Positions 22,702 through 32,495 of a DNA stretch of 64,000 bases are shown in pieces. The notes beneath the pieces are model-generated. The model did no database searches. It had not been told where the DNA came from and worked only from the letters and a program-made list of their open reading frames with translations. Source of the stretch: Lachnospiraceae bacterium (GTDB lineage Bacteria; Bacillota; Clostridia; Lachnospirales; Lachnospiraceae); the NCBI GenBank assembly GCA_017625815.1, contig JAGAKD010000106.1, forward strand, positions 17,689-81,688, written 5' to 3'. How positions within the stretch are numbered: position 1 is the first letter of the stretch; each line of letters begins with the position of its first letter. The position numbers were made by a program, and so were the translations under genes.

Positions 22702-24870
22702 TACAGTCACCGTAGAAAGCTGTCAGGTAAAACATCTATCACCTGTAGTAAGAAGAATAGAGGTCATATTGTAGCTGTAGACCTAAAATTGCAATAAGTA
22801 CAGCGTATATACATTAGTAATATCAAAGGCCAAGAGGATTCGTGTATATAGACAAGAGAAACAGAGTACGAGAATATGTGATCAGCTAAAACTGTAAATT
22901 CAAAAGGTAGTACAATAACTTACTATGAGTTTATCTCTTTACTCAAGAATCATTAGTAAGAAAATGGGAGAGTGTCACTTCAACCCATAAAGTTCGAGAA
23001 CCGTCTGGTGGAATGATTAAAAGACACGATCTAGCTCAGCAGAGACGAAGACAAACGAAGTAAAGGTATCGGCATCCTAAAGTAGTAATAGTTATGAGAT
23101 ATTACTATGAGTATATGAGTAAATACAAGGAGAAACCTCAGTACGTTGATACAATCATGTATGGAATCAAGAAGGTACGAAACACGAGCTGAAAGCTAGA
23201 GTAAGAAATACAAAGTGTATCCAACTTACTCTAGTTATTACTCATTCAACTGACTAACGTATTTGGGCATGTCCAAAGTGTCCATTCTGAATCTATGCTA
23301 CCGAAAGGAATAGATAGGATAAAAATTGCTACTGTAGTGTTCACCATATAAGTTCTGGAACTCACTTAAAAGTGGAAAGTATGGTTATGAAGGCAGAGAG
23401 ATTAATCGAGTGTGCTTTAGGTGCTACATTTGAAAGTAAAGCAGTACAATTCTGCAATCTTTTACTCGTGGAAGTAAAGGATAATAGTCTGTATTATTAC
23501 TGGAGAATATAAGGCTGAGTGGCTATGGCTCATACACTGAATTCGAGACTTATGTGTATGATAAGTTATCTGGATTAGGTGCCAAACCTATACCTAATAG
23601 AACGATTAATACAAATGTGTCCGTGTTTGCTTCAAGTTATGACACAATAAAATGATGGAAACGAGCAGGTTGTAAAAGCGTCCTAAAACACTAATACAGA
23701 GTTATGACACCCTTTAGCAAGGTGGTTACACAGCAATGTGTGGGAGAGTATCCCTTTAATTTACATACCAAAAAAGTTCGCCTGGTAGACACACCAGTAC
23801 GCAAGGAGAAGCGTAAAAGTTCATTTCAGAGTTTAGTTAAAGCTTTCTTTAAGATATATAACGAAAGTGGGGCTGATGATTAATTGCCAATGAGCTAAAT
23901 TCAAGGCTAAGGTAATTAGCGAAAAGGTAGAAATACCCTGAACCTAACGGTTCATCACTGGCTCGAGAGTTAACGACACTCTTAAACAAAAGCGTTGATA
24001 ACATTGTTTAACCTCAGTAGTGGTCACGCCCACGAAGTAACAAATCCAGGGAAGTCCTCGCTGGTCAATATAAGGAACGAAGGAGCCACCGTTGTAAGGG
24101 AAGGAGAGTAGTTCTGGATGAATGCGACCTTGGCAAGCCAACCGTTATAGCTACAAACACTATCAGAGTATAGACTGCAAATCTATATGTTCGGTAGAAA
24201 GCGTTTCATGAATCTTCATAGACTGGATACCTGTCGTGCGGAAAGAGTAGTGGAAAGTGGTGAAAGTCCCAATATTCGTGCTTGTAAAACAACCTATAGG
24301 CAGTATACTGTATAGGAAATTAAAACTGTTACTCTACTTGTAATAGAGAACTATTTAAGTACCGTTAGAAAACGACCGTGTGTGTAATGCATTCGATAAA
24401 GTGGAAATATTTAACTTTAGAGTAATCATAAGTGTATCTGAGCCAATTCAAGATAGCAACCCTTTGCAAAGGTTATTTGTTTTTATGATTATGATAGTTA
24501 GTCCTGAGAAGCCAGGAAACCAGTGTAGTTAAGTAAAAGAAGCAAAATTCCTTTCTCTAAAGCGTTAGAGGATTGTAACCTAGTAATGGCATTTGACTTA
24601 TGTCTAAATGTCTAAAGATCTCATTAGTCTGACACCAACCAAAGTCAATCGTATGACAGGTATTCGTTTAGACATATGAACCTCGTATAAGTAGTATTAC
24701 TAGAGTAGTAGAGGAAGTATCTGTACTCGCGGTATGATGAAAAATACCAAGTAATACGAAGATTATGCGTTAAAATCAACTAATATTAGTCTTCATGAGA
24801 ATAAGTACTTGATTGTACAATGGACGTTTAGACACAACCTCCATTAAGTGAACATTTATATGAAGTGGAA
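22702..24870 (+). ncRNA. About 2.2 kb of highly structured non-coding RNA
   Basis: No plausible gene on either strand; instead near-continuous hairpins. Examples: CTAGAGTAAG/CTTACTCTAG (23,196-23,234); ATCTAT..CC-GAAA-GG..ATAGAT (23,291-23,315); TTAGGT/ACCTAA (23,575-23,597); ACACA-GCAA-TGTGT (23,728-23,741); AATCATAA/TTATGATT (24,424-24,491). GNRA loops and A-rich linkers recur. Two tandem TGTCTAAA (24,601-24,616) face two TTTAGACA copies (24,667 and 24,827), so two alternative 8-bp helices are possible. Size and setting recall ornate large phage RNAs (GOLLD, ROOL) often found near tRNAs, but I cannot match either. It could be several adjoining RNAs. Confidence 0.6.
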
Positions 24871-24983
24871 CAAATTGGTTTTAACATTTATTAACAACTT
24901 AAAACAGTAAAATATAAGGTAAACTAGAGTATTAACTTATTCCGTTGGTGAAATCAATCACGGAATCAAAAGAGGAATAAATT

Positions 24984-25523
24984 ATGAAAACAGAAATTAT
25001 TTTAGCATCTCAGTGTGGCGCAGCCCTAGGTAAATTCGTATTAACAGTAGAACGGAATCCGGTAGATCCTGATTATTCTCGTAAAGTAGCTGAAAACAAA
25101 CTTCGGACTAGTAGTCCAATTTATATGTATTCGATTAAACCAATTAAGGTAAAGAATGCAGAGATTGTTGAAACAACAAATGGTGGAAAGTTTGTTGAGT
25201 ATAACAATGATGCTACATTACGGATTCCTTTGATTTCAGGTGATACAATTGATAAGGTAATCCCGAAACCAAGTGCTGACTCTGTACGGGTTGCTATTAA
25301 TAAATATGAAACAACAAAACAGAAAACCATTTTCATTGATTATCCGGCATTGGTGAAGGAAGTTGCCGCACTTAACAATGAATCTGAAGCTATCCTAACT
25401 GCGTTCGTTAACGAAATGATGAAATACGTTAAGACGTTACGGGATGCTACATCAACTGAAATTGCTGCTTGTAAGAGTGCAATGGAAGACGAAGGTATTG
25501 ACGTTTCATCTATCTTAGGCTAA
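24984..25523 (+). CDS. Hypothetical protein
   Basis: 179 aa, MKTEIILASQCGAALGKFVL. Beta-rich N-terminus and helical C-terminus. Its leader has an ATTCCGT/ACGGAAT hairpin (about 24,939-24,966) and a GAGGAATAAATT stretch just before the ATG. Well-formed coding sequence with different codon preference (more CGG, GTA) than nearby small genes. No family recognised. Confidence 0.6.
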   Translation: MKTEIILASQCGAALGKFVLTVERNPVDPDYSRKVAENKLRTSSPIYMYSIKPIKVKNAEIVETTNGGKFVEYNNDATLRIPLISGDTIDKVIPKPSADSVRVAINKYETTKQKTIFIDYPALVKEVAALNNESEAILTAFVNEMMKYVKTLRDATSTEIAACKSAMEDEGIDVSSILG

Positions 25524-25529
25524 TAGATA

Positions 25530-26024
25530 ATGAATAAGAACGTCTTAACTAAAGAAGCACAGCTTGATCTAAAACACATGTTCAGTGACGATGATTTCGT
25601 CACATTACTATTTACAGATGAAAAAGAAATAGCAAAACATATTAGTGTTGATGATACTGGTTCTGTAACTCTTGGTAAGACGAAATGGAAAATCATCAAT
25701 AGACTCTTCCTAGATGAGAAAGTGTTGAGTACTAATGATGTTTGTCTACGACTTATCAAGATAATAACCGGTAAAGGAGAAGCAAGAAATAAAGATGCCT
25801 TTAAGAGTCTCATTGAAGATCTTACTGTGGCATTAGACAACGAAGATTATTCCTATGCGATTACTCGTATTTTCATGGCATATCGCCTTGGTTACAAGAA
25901 AGACGTAGCGCAAATGTGTGAAGTAGCTAACGAGCGAGATGAAGTAGCTGTTAAACCATTTTACGCAATTGCACAAGATGGAATGGGAGTTCCATACGCT
26001 ATAAAACTTGGTAAATACAGATAA
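25530..26024 (+). CDS. Hypothetical protein
   Basis: 164 aa, MNKNVLTKEAQLDLKHMFSD, mainly helical, 6 nt after the preceding gene and probably co-translated with it. Nothing recognised. Confidence 0.6.
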   Translation: MNKNVLTKEAQLDLKHMFSDDDFVTLLFTDEKEIAKHISVDDTGSVTLGKTKWKIINRLFLDEKVLSTNDVCLRLIKIITGKGEARNKDAFKSLIEDLTVALDNEDYSYAITRIFMAYRLGYKKDVAQMCEVANERDEVAVKPFYAIAQDGMGVPYAIKLGKYR

Positions 26025-26039
26025 TTGCATTTTAAACGA

Positions 26040-26300
26040 ACTATAATAAAGTAGGATATATGAGTTTAGATTCTAAGATGAGATAATGAATATAAATAAT
26101 ATATGTGTTACTTTTTAAAGATATTTCAAAGGGAGAATTAGATGAAAAATATTCTCCCTTACATAGCCATGATGTGGTATCTTTAATCGGATACTAAGTG
26201 ACGGAAAGCTCCGAGAATAAGAAGGAGATGTCATATCGAGATGAACATGGCTACACAGGTAGTTTGATAATTTCAAGTATGCTTAGTGTTTAATCATTTA
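26040..26300 (+). ncRNA. Structured non-coding element
   Basis: GGGAGAAT/ATTCTCCC (about 26,131-26,158) forms a strong hairpin. A second unit is closed by TAGCCATG (about 26,164) pairing with CATGGCTA (about 26,246). It contains GTATC/GATAC, CGG/CCG and CTCC/GGAG stems, so it looks like a roughly 90-nt multibranched RNA. It could be a small stable RNA or a riboswitch-like leader; no family recognised. Confidence 0.45.
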
Positions 26301-26314
26301 AAATCAAAGTGTAT

Positions 26315-26827
26315 ATGAATAAAATTAAAGCAACAGACATTATCAAGAATAAGAAACAGTTAGATATTGATATTTCAAAATATTGGAATATTATTCTAAA
26401 AGAGAATCTATTGGATAAAGGTTTAACTCGTAATTATGATATGAAAGCATTATTACATAGTATTAATGAAATGTATAATAAGCGAGTACAGACTAAACTA
26501 GATTCTATTGCTATTAACTTAGGTTATAAGAGTCGTGCAGACTTTCCGAAAGAAAGTATTTACCCTATCATTTATACATTGAGTGAGCGTAATGAACTTT
26601 ATGTACATTTGGATAAAGTATTGAAGATTGCTACGATTAATCCTATTTTGAAAGCAAAATTAGGTAAGAAAAAGCTCTATAAAACTGAGGAGCTTACTGC
26701 AGATTATATTAAGAAATTAATGATTCCTCTGCAGTTGGAAATCAATGGTTTAAAGAAGAAACTAGAAGATTTCAACAGTAAAGCAGAACTAGATATTGAT
26801 AAAGCATATATGTATCTAGTAGCTTAA
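26315..26827 (+). CDS. Hypothetical helical protein
   Basis: 170 aa from ATG 26,315 (MNKIKATDIIKNKKQLDIDI). Helical, with a C-terminal coiled coil (MIPLQLEINGLKKKLEDFNS). Leaders on both sides are structured RNA. Not recognised. Confidence 0.6.
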   Translation: MNKIKATDIIKNKKQLDIDISKYWNIILKENLLDKGLTRNYDMKALLHSINEMYNKRVQTKLDSIAINLGYKSRADFPKESIYPIIYTLSERNELYVHLDKVLKIATINPILKAKLGKKKLYKTEELTADYIKKLMIPLQLEINGLKKKLEDFNSKAELDIDKAYMYLVA

Positions 26828-26835
26828 GGTATTAC

Positions 26836-26951
26836 TGATCCTCGTAAGTCATCCAAAAAATTGAGTTTGTAACTTATATATTTTAGGAGCATTTGTTTTT
26901 ATTTCAACAGGATGATGAGTGGAAAGTGAGGTTCGAATCCTCGGGGATCAA
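26836..26951 (+). tRNA. tRNA-like element with an enlarged body
   Basis: A complete 7-bp acceptor stem TGATCCT/GGGATCA, A73, and T-arm TGAGG-TTCGAAT-CCTCG are present in normal order; T1-A72 recalls tRNA-Gln. Between them lie about 84 bases instead of the usual 41. They hold a long TCATCC/GGATGA hairpin (26,849-26,915) and no normal D-arm or anticodon arm. Either a tRNA with an insertion or a separate tRNA-like RNA. Confidence 0.45.
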
Positions 26952-26992
26952 CAAGTCTCGAAATATAAGTTTAACATTTAAAAATTAGAACA

Positions 26993-28360
26993 ATGAGTAA
27001 GAAGGATATCAAATCTAAGAAAAATACTTTTCAAGTTTCAGTAAACACACCAAACTGGAAGAATGAAATACGTAATGCAGTCAATGCAGGAATGGAAGTA
27101 GAAGGTCTGAATGAAGAACAGACAGAGTATATTAACAAGTGTATCGCTGATAAAAAAGCTAAAGAAGAAAAGATTAAAGCAAGAGAAGAGAAGAAACAAT
27201 CTTTGTTAAAGAAAGCAAGCGAAGCTTTAAAACAAAAGAAACTTCAAATCTTAGAAGTAGCTAATGCTCTTGCAGATCGTATCTTATGTAAAGCAATAGA
27301 AAAAGAAGAACGTGAAGCAGAGTTTGCTAAACGTAAAGAAGAAATTAAAAAGAAAGTAGATAAAGAAACTATTGCTAAAGCAGAAAAGAAACGTGAACGT
27401 AAAACTGATTTATTAAATCGTAGCATTCCAAGTAAAGAAGCAATAGCAGCTAATAAGAACCGTCAGAATTTCTTAGCTAAAGCTCATGCACAGAAACGTG
27501 AAGAGATTGAAAAACAATTACAAGCTAAGATTGACTACATGAAAGAAGAAGCTACTAAAGTAGAAGAAAAAAGGAATGCACGTAAAGAAAAAGAATTAAA
27601 ATTAGCTTCAAAGCGTTTAGAAATGCATAAAGCAAAGAAAGACGGTACATTTAAGTTAAAACATACTACAAAAGAAGAAAGAATTGAAGCAATCAAGGCT
27701 GAAAAAGCTGCTGGTAAAGCAGGTTATACTCAAGAACTGAAGAAACAAGCTTCAGAAATTGAGGCAGATCGAAAAGGATACATGGAACGAGTATTAAAAC
27801 GTGAAGAGTCTGAAAGACAGAGACTTGAACGTATTATCGAACGTCGTCAAGCAAGAAAAGATAAAGAATTCTCAGAGAAATTAAAACAACAAAAGATTAC
27901 TCAAAGAAATCTTAATCGTTTCATTGAATCCGAAAAGAATCGTCTAACACGTAAAGAAGAACATCGTGCTAAGTATCTTACTGGAGGTGGAATAGCAATT
28001 CCTAAAGTAAAGAACAAAGTAAAAGTTGACAAACAAAGAGCAGAAGAATATATGAATCAAACTGCAACTAAAGTAGATAATAAAGAACGTTATCTTATAC
28101 GAATAGCTAGTACAAACAATCCTAGCATTATAACAGATAGCGTAGGAGCTTTCATTTGTAAACCAGAAGATTTACAAAAACGCTTAAAAGAAGCACACAA
28201 TCATCAAATGAAAGATAATCCTGATACTTATGTAGGTATATATGCTTACTCAGGAATAGGAAAAGATCAAGTTTGTATTGCAGAAATGATTAATGATAAA
28301 TTCTTAGAGTTTGAAGGTAAGTCAACCAGTAGGATAAATGCAGAAGCTAAAGCTGCATAA
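26993..28360 (+). CDS. Large Lys/Glu coiled-coil protein
   Basis: 455 aa. Residues about 45-330 are an extremely charged helix (AKRKEEIKKKVDKETIAKAE is typical). A small globular C-terminal domain (about 350-440: RYLIRIASTNNPSIITDSVG, DTYVGIYAYSGIGKDQVCIA) follows. It should form a long rod. No known family; possibly a scaffold or DNA/RNA-binding protein. The tRNA gene follows. Confidence 0.6.
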   Translation: MSKKDIKSKKNTFQVSVNTPNWKNEIRNAVNAGMEVEGLNEEQTEYINKCIADKKAKEEKIKAREEKKQSLLKKASEALKQKKLQILEVANALADRILCKAIEKEEREAEFAKRKEEIKKKVDKETIAKAEKKRERKTDLLNRSIPSKEAIAANKNRQNFLAKAHAQKREEIEKQLQAKIDYMKEEATKVEEKRNARKEKELKLASKRLEMHKAKKDGTFKLKHTTKEERIEAIKAEKAAGKAGYTQELKKQASEIEADRKGYMERVLKREESERQRLERIIERRQARKDKEFSEKLKQQKITQRNLNRFIESEKNRLTRKEEHRAKYLTGGGIAIPKVKNKVKVDKQRAEEYMNQTATKVDNKERYLIRIASTNNPSIITDSVGAFICKPEDLQKRLKEAHNHQMKDNPDTYVGIYAYSGIGKDQVCIAEMINDKFLEFEGKSTSRINAEAKAA

Positions 28361-28411
28361 GTTTGCCATAACAATTTTAGCACAGGGGCGCGTCTGTATA
28401 ACGCGCAATAT

Positions 28412-28484
28412 CGCGGGATAGCTCAGTGGTAGATGCGCTGGTCTCACGAGCCAGAGGACGAATGTTCGAATCATTCTCCCGCAA
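28412..28484 (+). tRNA. tRNA with CAC anticodon and an initiator-like acceptor end
   Basis: Acceptor GCGGGA/TCCCGC pairs at positions 2-7 while C1 faces A72, as in initiator tRNAs. D-arm GCTC-AGTGGTA-GATGC has one extra base. The anticodon arm is CTGGT-CTCACGA-GCCAG (anticodon CAC, Val/GUG) and the T-arm GAATG-TTCGAAT-CATTC. A hairpin GCGCGT/ACGCGC (28,388-28,406) lies just upstream, perhaps for processing. No CCA encoded. Val is the reading by anticodon; the C1-A72 mismatch makes the identity uncertain. Confidence 0.75.
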
Positions 28485-28503
28485 CTAATATAACCATAGT
28501 ACT

Positions 28504-30432
28504 ATGAAAATTAAAGACTTAACTTGTATAGTCTTTGATATTGAAGTGTTAAAAAATATATTCACTTGTACCTGCAAAGATACAGAGTCTAAAGTAATAC
28601 AAACATTTGAAATATCAGCTCGTAGAGTAGATATTGAAGATATGATTAATTACTTTAGTAATAAATCTGTATACTTTGTAGGATACAATAATATCCATTA
28701 TGATAACCCTGTAATAAACTATATTATAGAATTATGGAATAAAGGATATTTCAATAGATTTAGTACAAGACAATTAACTGAATCTATATTCAGAATAAGT
28801 CAATTAATCATTGATAAAGATTCTGATTTTGAAAGATGGAAACAATACAAATATGCTAATAACTTCAAGTCAATAGACTTATTAACTATGCTCTACAGTA
28901 AAGCATTACGAGTATCTTTAAAAGAGATGCAAGTAACAATGCAATATAAGAATGTAGAAGAATTTGTAGTAGATTGGCATCAAGATCTTCCTGAAAAAGA
29001 TATGGATAATTTGATATCATATAATATTAATGATGTTGAATCTACTGAAGAATTATTATATCGTTGTAAAGGGGATTTAGATTTACGTTTAGCAATTGAA
29101 GAAGAATATAAAATACCTTGTTTAAGTTTAGATGGAGTTAATTTAGGTATGAAAATTCTTCAACAAGAATATATAAAGTATACAGGTATATCTAAGGAAG
29201 TATTAGAATCGTTAAGAAGCCCTTGTGATAGAATAGATTTAGAAAAAGTAATATTTCCTTGGATTGAGTTTGAAACTCCAATATTACAAACTGTATTAAA
29301 AGAAATGAAACAAATACATAATGTATCTCCTGGTAGAAAAGGATATGAAAGATCATTTGTATTTGCAAACATGAATGTAACCATTGGGGTAGGTGGAATT
29401 CATGGAGATTGTGGAGTAGGTCCAATTATACCTAAAACAGATGAATTATTATTAGATTCTGATGTCAATTCACTATACCCGAGTATGATTATTGAACACA
29501 ATCTATATCCACCACACTTAGGTATAGAATTTAAAGAAGTATATAGTAATATTCGTACTGAAAGACTAAAAGCGAAAAGAAATAAAATAAAAACTAAAGA
29601 TAAAACATTAAAATTAGCACTTAATGGTCTTTCAGGAAATCTACAAAACGAACATTCTTGGTGTTATAGTCCATTTACTGTATTACAAATTAGAATCAAT
29701 GGACAATTACTATTACTAATGCTTACTGAAAAATTATATAAATTAGGTTGCAAAATTCATCAAATTAATACTGATGGTGTATTATATACCTGTAAAAAAG
29801 ATAAATATGAAGAAGCTAAACAAATTATGACTGAATGGGAAAAACTTACGTCTCTTACTCTGGAAACGGAAGAATTTACTAAGTTTTACCAATTGGCTAT
29901 TAATGATTACTTTGGTGTTACACCTGAGTATGAAAAAACCAAGAACCTTGACGATATAAAGAAAAAAGGATTCTTTCTAACTGATATAGTATTAGGTAAA
30001 GGATTAACTCCTAAAATTATACCAGAAGCAATTATCAATTACTTCGTAAATGGTACATCAGTAGAAGAATACATAAAAGATTGTAGAGATATTAGAAAGT
30101 TTCTACAAGCTGAGAAAACAGGCAAACAATGGACAGTTGAGTACAATGAAAAAACTCAACAAAGAACAAATCGTTTTTACGTAAGTAACAACGGTTATTA
30201 CCTTTGGAAATGGAAAGATGACCAAGGTAAAAAGCAATATCAGAATATGTTAAAAGGATATGGAGTAACATTACATAATACCTTGTATTCTGATGAAGAT
30301 CTCCAATGGAAATATTCACAAGGAGAAACTTTCCAGAGTATATATGATATTAATTATCAGTATTATATTACTCAATGCGTTAAAGTTATAGAACAATTAA
30401 AACCAAGACAACTAAGTCTGTTCGATTTCTAA
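28504..30432 (+). CDS. polB: Family B DNA polymerase
   Basis: 642 aa. The N-terminal 3'-5' exonuclease has FDIEVLKN (Exo I), YNNIHYDN (Exo II) and YNINDVEST (Exo III). The polymerase has motif A DSDVNSLYPSMI, motif B KLALNGLSGNL and motif C NTDG (one Asp replaced by Asn compared with the usual DTDG). The replicative polymerase of this phage; the short length resembles compact phage PolBs. crAss-like phages carry either PolA or PolB, so this places it in the PolB group. It heads the replication genes up to 38 kb. Confidence 0.92.
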   Translation: MKIKDLTCIVFDIEVLKNIFTCTCKDTESKVIQTFEISARRVDIEDMINYFSNKSVYFVGYNNIHYDNPVINYIIELWNKGYFNRFSTRQLTESIFRISQLIIDKDSDFERWKQYKYANNFKSIDLLTMLYSKALRVSLKEMQVTMQYKNVEEFVVDWHQDLPEKDMDNLISYNINDVESTEELLYRCKGDLDLRLAIEEEYKIPCLSLDGVNLGMKILQQEYIKYTGISKEVLESLRSPCDRIDLEKVIFPWIEFETPILQTVLKEMKQIHNVSPGRKGYERSFVFANMNVTIGVGGIHGDCGVGPIIPKTDELLLDSDVNSLYPSMIIEHNLYPPHLGIEFKEVYSNIRTERLKAKRNKIKTKDKTLKLALNGLSGNLQNEHSWCYSPFTVLQIRINGQLLLLMLTEKLYKLGCKIHQINTDGVLYTCKKDKYEEAKQIMTEWEKLTSLTLETEEFTKFYQLAINDYFGVTPEYEKTKNLDDIKKKGFFLTDIVLGKGLTPKIIPEAIINYFVNGTSVEEYIKDCRDIRKFLQAEKTGKQWTVEYNEKTQQRTNRFYVSNNGYYLWKWKDDQGKKQYQNMLKGYGVTLHNTLYSDEDLQWKYSQGETFQSIYDINYQYYITQCVKVIEQLKPRQLSLFDF

Positions 30433-30492
30433 CTTTATCAGATATTTACAAAGACATTTCAAAAAAGACAGACGAGTAAAATTATATTCGTT

Positions 30493-31053
30493 ATGATCTT
30501 GCAACTAGATACAAGTCTATTAAAAAAGATAGACAATCTTTCATTAAATCAATTATTGTTTTTAAATCTTGTATTAAACTATAATCAAAAGAATCATCAA
30601 GATGTTACAGCCATTGTTAGCCAGGTGAGTAACAATGAGATACAAGATTTAATCAATAACAATTACATAAGTTATAAAGAAATAGATAAAGGTTTACCTT
30701 ATGAACCTACTAATACTCTATTATCATTGGTTAATTATAATCATGAATTTGATAGATTTTATAACTTATACCCAACATATGTGACTAGACCAGATGGCAC
30801 AAAAGGTTTTCTAAAAGGTAATAAGAAGAAATGTGAAGAACAATACAAAAAGATTGTTAAACAGATTGATTCAGAATTACTTTATAATTGCCTACTTAAG
30901 GATGTTGAACAAAAAACAATGACTGGTAAGTTAGGTTATATGAAAACTATGTGGAAATGGCTTACACAATGTGAATGGGAAGTAATTGAAGATCAATTAA
31001 TAACTGAAAGTGAAACTATAAACACTATTGCATATGGAACAAAACTTCTATAG
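30493..31053 (+). CDS. Replication-associated hypothetical protein
   Basis: 186 aa, MILQLDTSLLKKIDNLSLNQ. The C-terminal half (FDRFYNLYPTYVTRPDGTKG ... QYKKIVKQ ... GYMKTMWKWL) resembles segments of phage replication and helicase-loader proteins, as does its position between polB and the helicase gene, which it overlaps by 20 nt. Loader role is inference. Confidence 0.5.
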   Translation: MILQLDTSLLKKIDNLSLNQLLFLNLVLNYNQKNHQDVTAIVSQVSNNEIQDLINNNYISYKEIDKGLPYEPTNTLLSLVNYNHEFDRFYNLYPTYVTRPDGTKGFLKGNKKKCEEQYKKIVKQIDSELLYNCLLKDVEQKTMTGKLGYMKTMWKWLTQCEWEVIEDQLITESETINTIAYGTKLL

Positions 31054-31960
31054 TCCTGTACCATTAAAACATATTTCTGAAGTAAGTGAAGAAGCTTTGA
31101 GATATATCACTCAAAGAAGAAATCATGAAATTCAGCCGCTACAAACACGTTGGACTAAATTTAACAAAATGTGTGGAGGGGGTATTGAACCTGGTTGTGT
31201 ATATACAATTGCAGGTACTTCAGGAAGTGGCAAATCAGCAGTAATTAATTGTATCGAAAATGATTTAATTGAATTAAATCCGAGTAAGGAGCTTGTGATA
31301 CTTTCTTTTAGCTTTGAAATGCTTAGTTCAAGAACTTTCGTTCGTAAGCTTTCAAATAAGTTGCATCAAACAACTATGGAATTATACAGTACAGATCATG
31401 AAATATCAGATGATCTAATGGATAAGATTACTATCGAAACATTAAAGATGAAAGATTATCCAATATATTATGTTGAAACTTCAACTACTGTAGAAAAAAT
31501 AGAAGAAACTATCAAATATTTCCAAAGTACTATTGCCAGAAATAAATGGCTCATAGTATTTTTAGATCACACTTTATTGGTTGATTCCTCAGGTGGGGAT
31601 GATCGTAAAACAATTGCAGCATTGCAAAAAGTATTCATAAAGTACAAACAAATAGGTACTACGAGTATTATCCAATTAAGTCAGATGAATAGAAATATTG
31701 AAGCTCCTGAAAGGATTTTAAATCCAGCAAGTCACTATCCAATGAGAAGTGATTTGTCATCTTCAGATTCTATATTTCAAGGAAGTGATATTGTAGCCGT
31801 ATTGTCTCGCCCAGAAATGCTACAAATAGCGGCATATGGTATTCAAAAACTACCTGTACAAAATAAAGTATATCTACACTTTCTAAAAGTGAGAGAAGGA
31901 CAACCAGCCATACTTGAATATGAGAATAACCTTAAATACAACGACCTTATTGAAGTATAA
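31034..31960 (+). CDS. DnaB-like replicative helicase (RecA fold)
   Basis: 308 aa from ATG 31,034; another ATG at 31,028 is possible. Walker A GTSGSGKS, Walker B LIVFLDH, the DnaB-type FSFEM segment and the sensor IIQLSQMNRNIE are in the right order. The N-terminal domain of full DnaB is missing, common for phage versions. It should unwind DNA at the fork with PolB and the primase at 34 kb. Confidence 0.88.
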   Translation: MEQNFYSPVPLKHISEVSEEALRYITQRRNHEIQPLQTRWTKFNKMCGGGIEPGCVYTIAGTSGSGKSAVINCIENDLIELNPSKELVILSFSFEMLSSRTFVRKLSNKLHQTTMELYSTDHEISDDLMDKITIETLKMKDYPIYYVETSTTVEKIEETIKYFQSTIARNKWLIVFLDHTLLVDSSGGDDRKTIAALQKVFIKYKQIGTTSIIQLSQMNRNIEAPERILNPASHYPMRSDLSSSDSIFQGSDIVAVLSRPEMLQIAAYGIQKLPVQNKVYLHFLKVREGQPAILEYENNLKYNDLIEV

Positions 31961-31988
31961 GAACTGAAAATCAGTATTAACTTTTTAA

Positions 31989-32495
31989 ATGGCTAACAAC
32001 ATGAACTTTACAATTTTGAATTCTAAGAAGGGTAACAAAACTAACGATAACTTTAAGTATGAATCTATTAATCTTGATAATATTCTTAAGAAGGATAATA
32101 AAAACTATGTAGATGATCTATTAGACAAAGCATACAAAACTTTCTTACCTTGGATGTCTCGCAAGACGGAAGATAATAAAAAGATCATTTACTTGGATAC
32201 TTCTAAGTATGATTATAAACCAGATTATACAATTCTTGACGTAACTCCTTACGCATTGAATCTTGAATGGAATAAAGCAGCATCTCGTTTGTTAGATATT
32301 GCTTATTACATGGATCATCCAACATATGATTTCATGATTGATGATATTGCAATCAAGATCCATGGTAATTATATTCAGATTGGATCTGAAATTATTCCAA
32401 CATTCTCTAAAGCTAAGGATTTTAAGAAATTTGATAAAGATACACAGATTAATCTTTATTACATTGCAGTAATTATTAATAATATTGCTGCTTAA
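31989..32495 (+). CDS. Hypothetical protein in the replication cluster
   Basis: 168 aa, MANNMNFTILNSKKGNKTND. Disordered N-terminus, then an alpha/beta domain (YDFMIDDIAIKIHGNYIQIG). Lies between helicase and recombinase genes and is followed by a pseudoknot-like leader. No family recognised. Confidence 0.55.
   Translation: MANNMNFTILNSKKGNKTNDNFKYESINLDNILKKDNKNYVDDLLDKAYKTFLPWMSRKTEDNKKIIYLDTSKYDYKPDYTILDVTPYALNLEWNKAASRLLDIAYYMDHPTYDFMIDDIAIKIHGNYIQIGSEIIPTFSKAKDFKKFDKDTQINLYYIAVIINNIAA

Noticed and set aside
23500-23560. A Ser/Leu-type tRNA, because of GGCTGAGTGGCTATGGC
   Set aside because: D-arm-like only; the following bases form a CATACA/TGTATG hairpin and no T-arm is in range.
24120-24200. 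A tRNA-Cys: ATAGA-CTGCAAA-TCTAT looks like a GCA anticodon arm
   Set aside because: No acceptor stem or T-arm could be matched around it; kept as one hairpin of the large RNA region.
22702-24870. Coding in an alternative genetic code, or a leftward 65-aa ORF at 23,944-24,141
   Set aside because: All frames are broken often, and hairpins with GNRA loops are dense. The small ORF falls inside paired segments.
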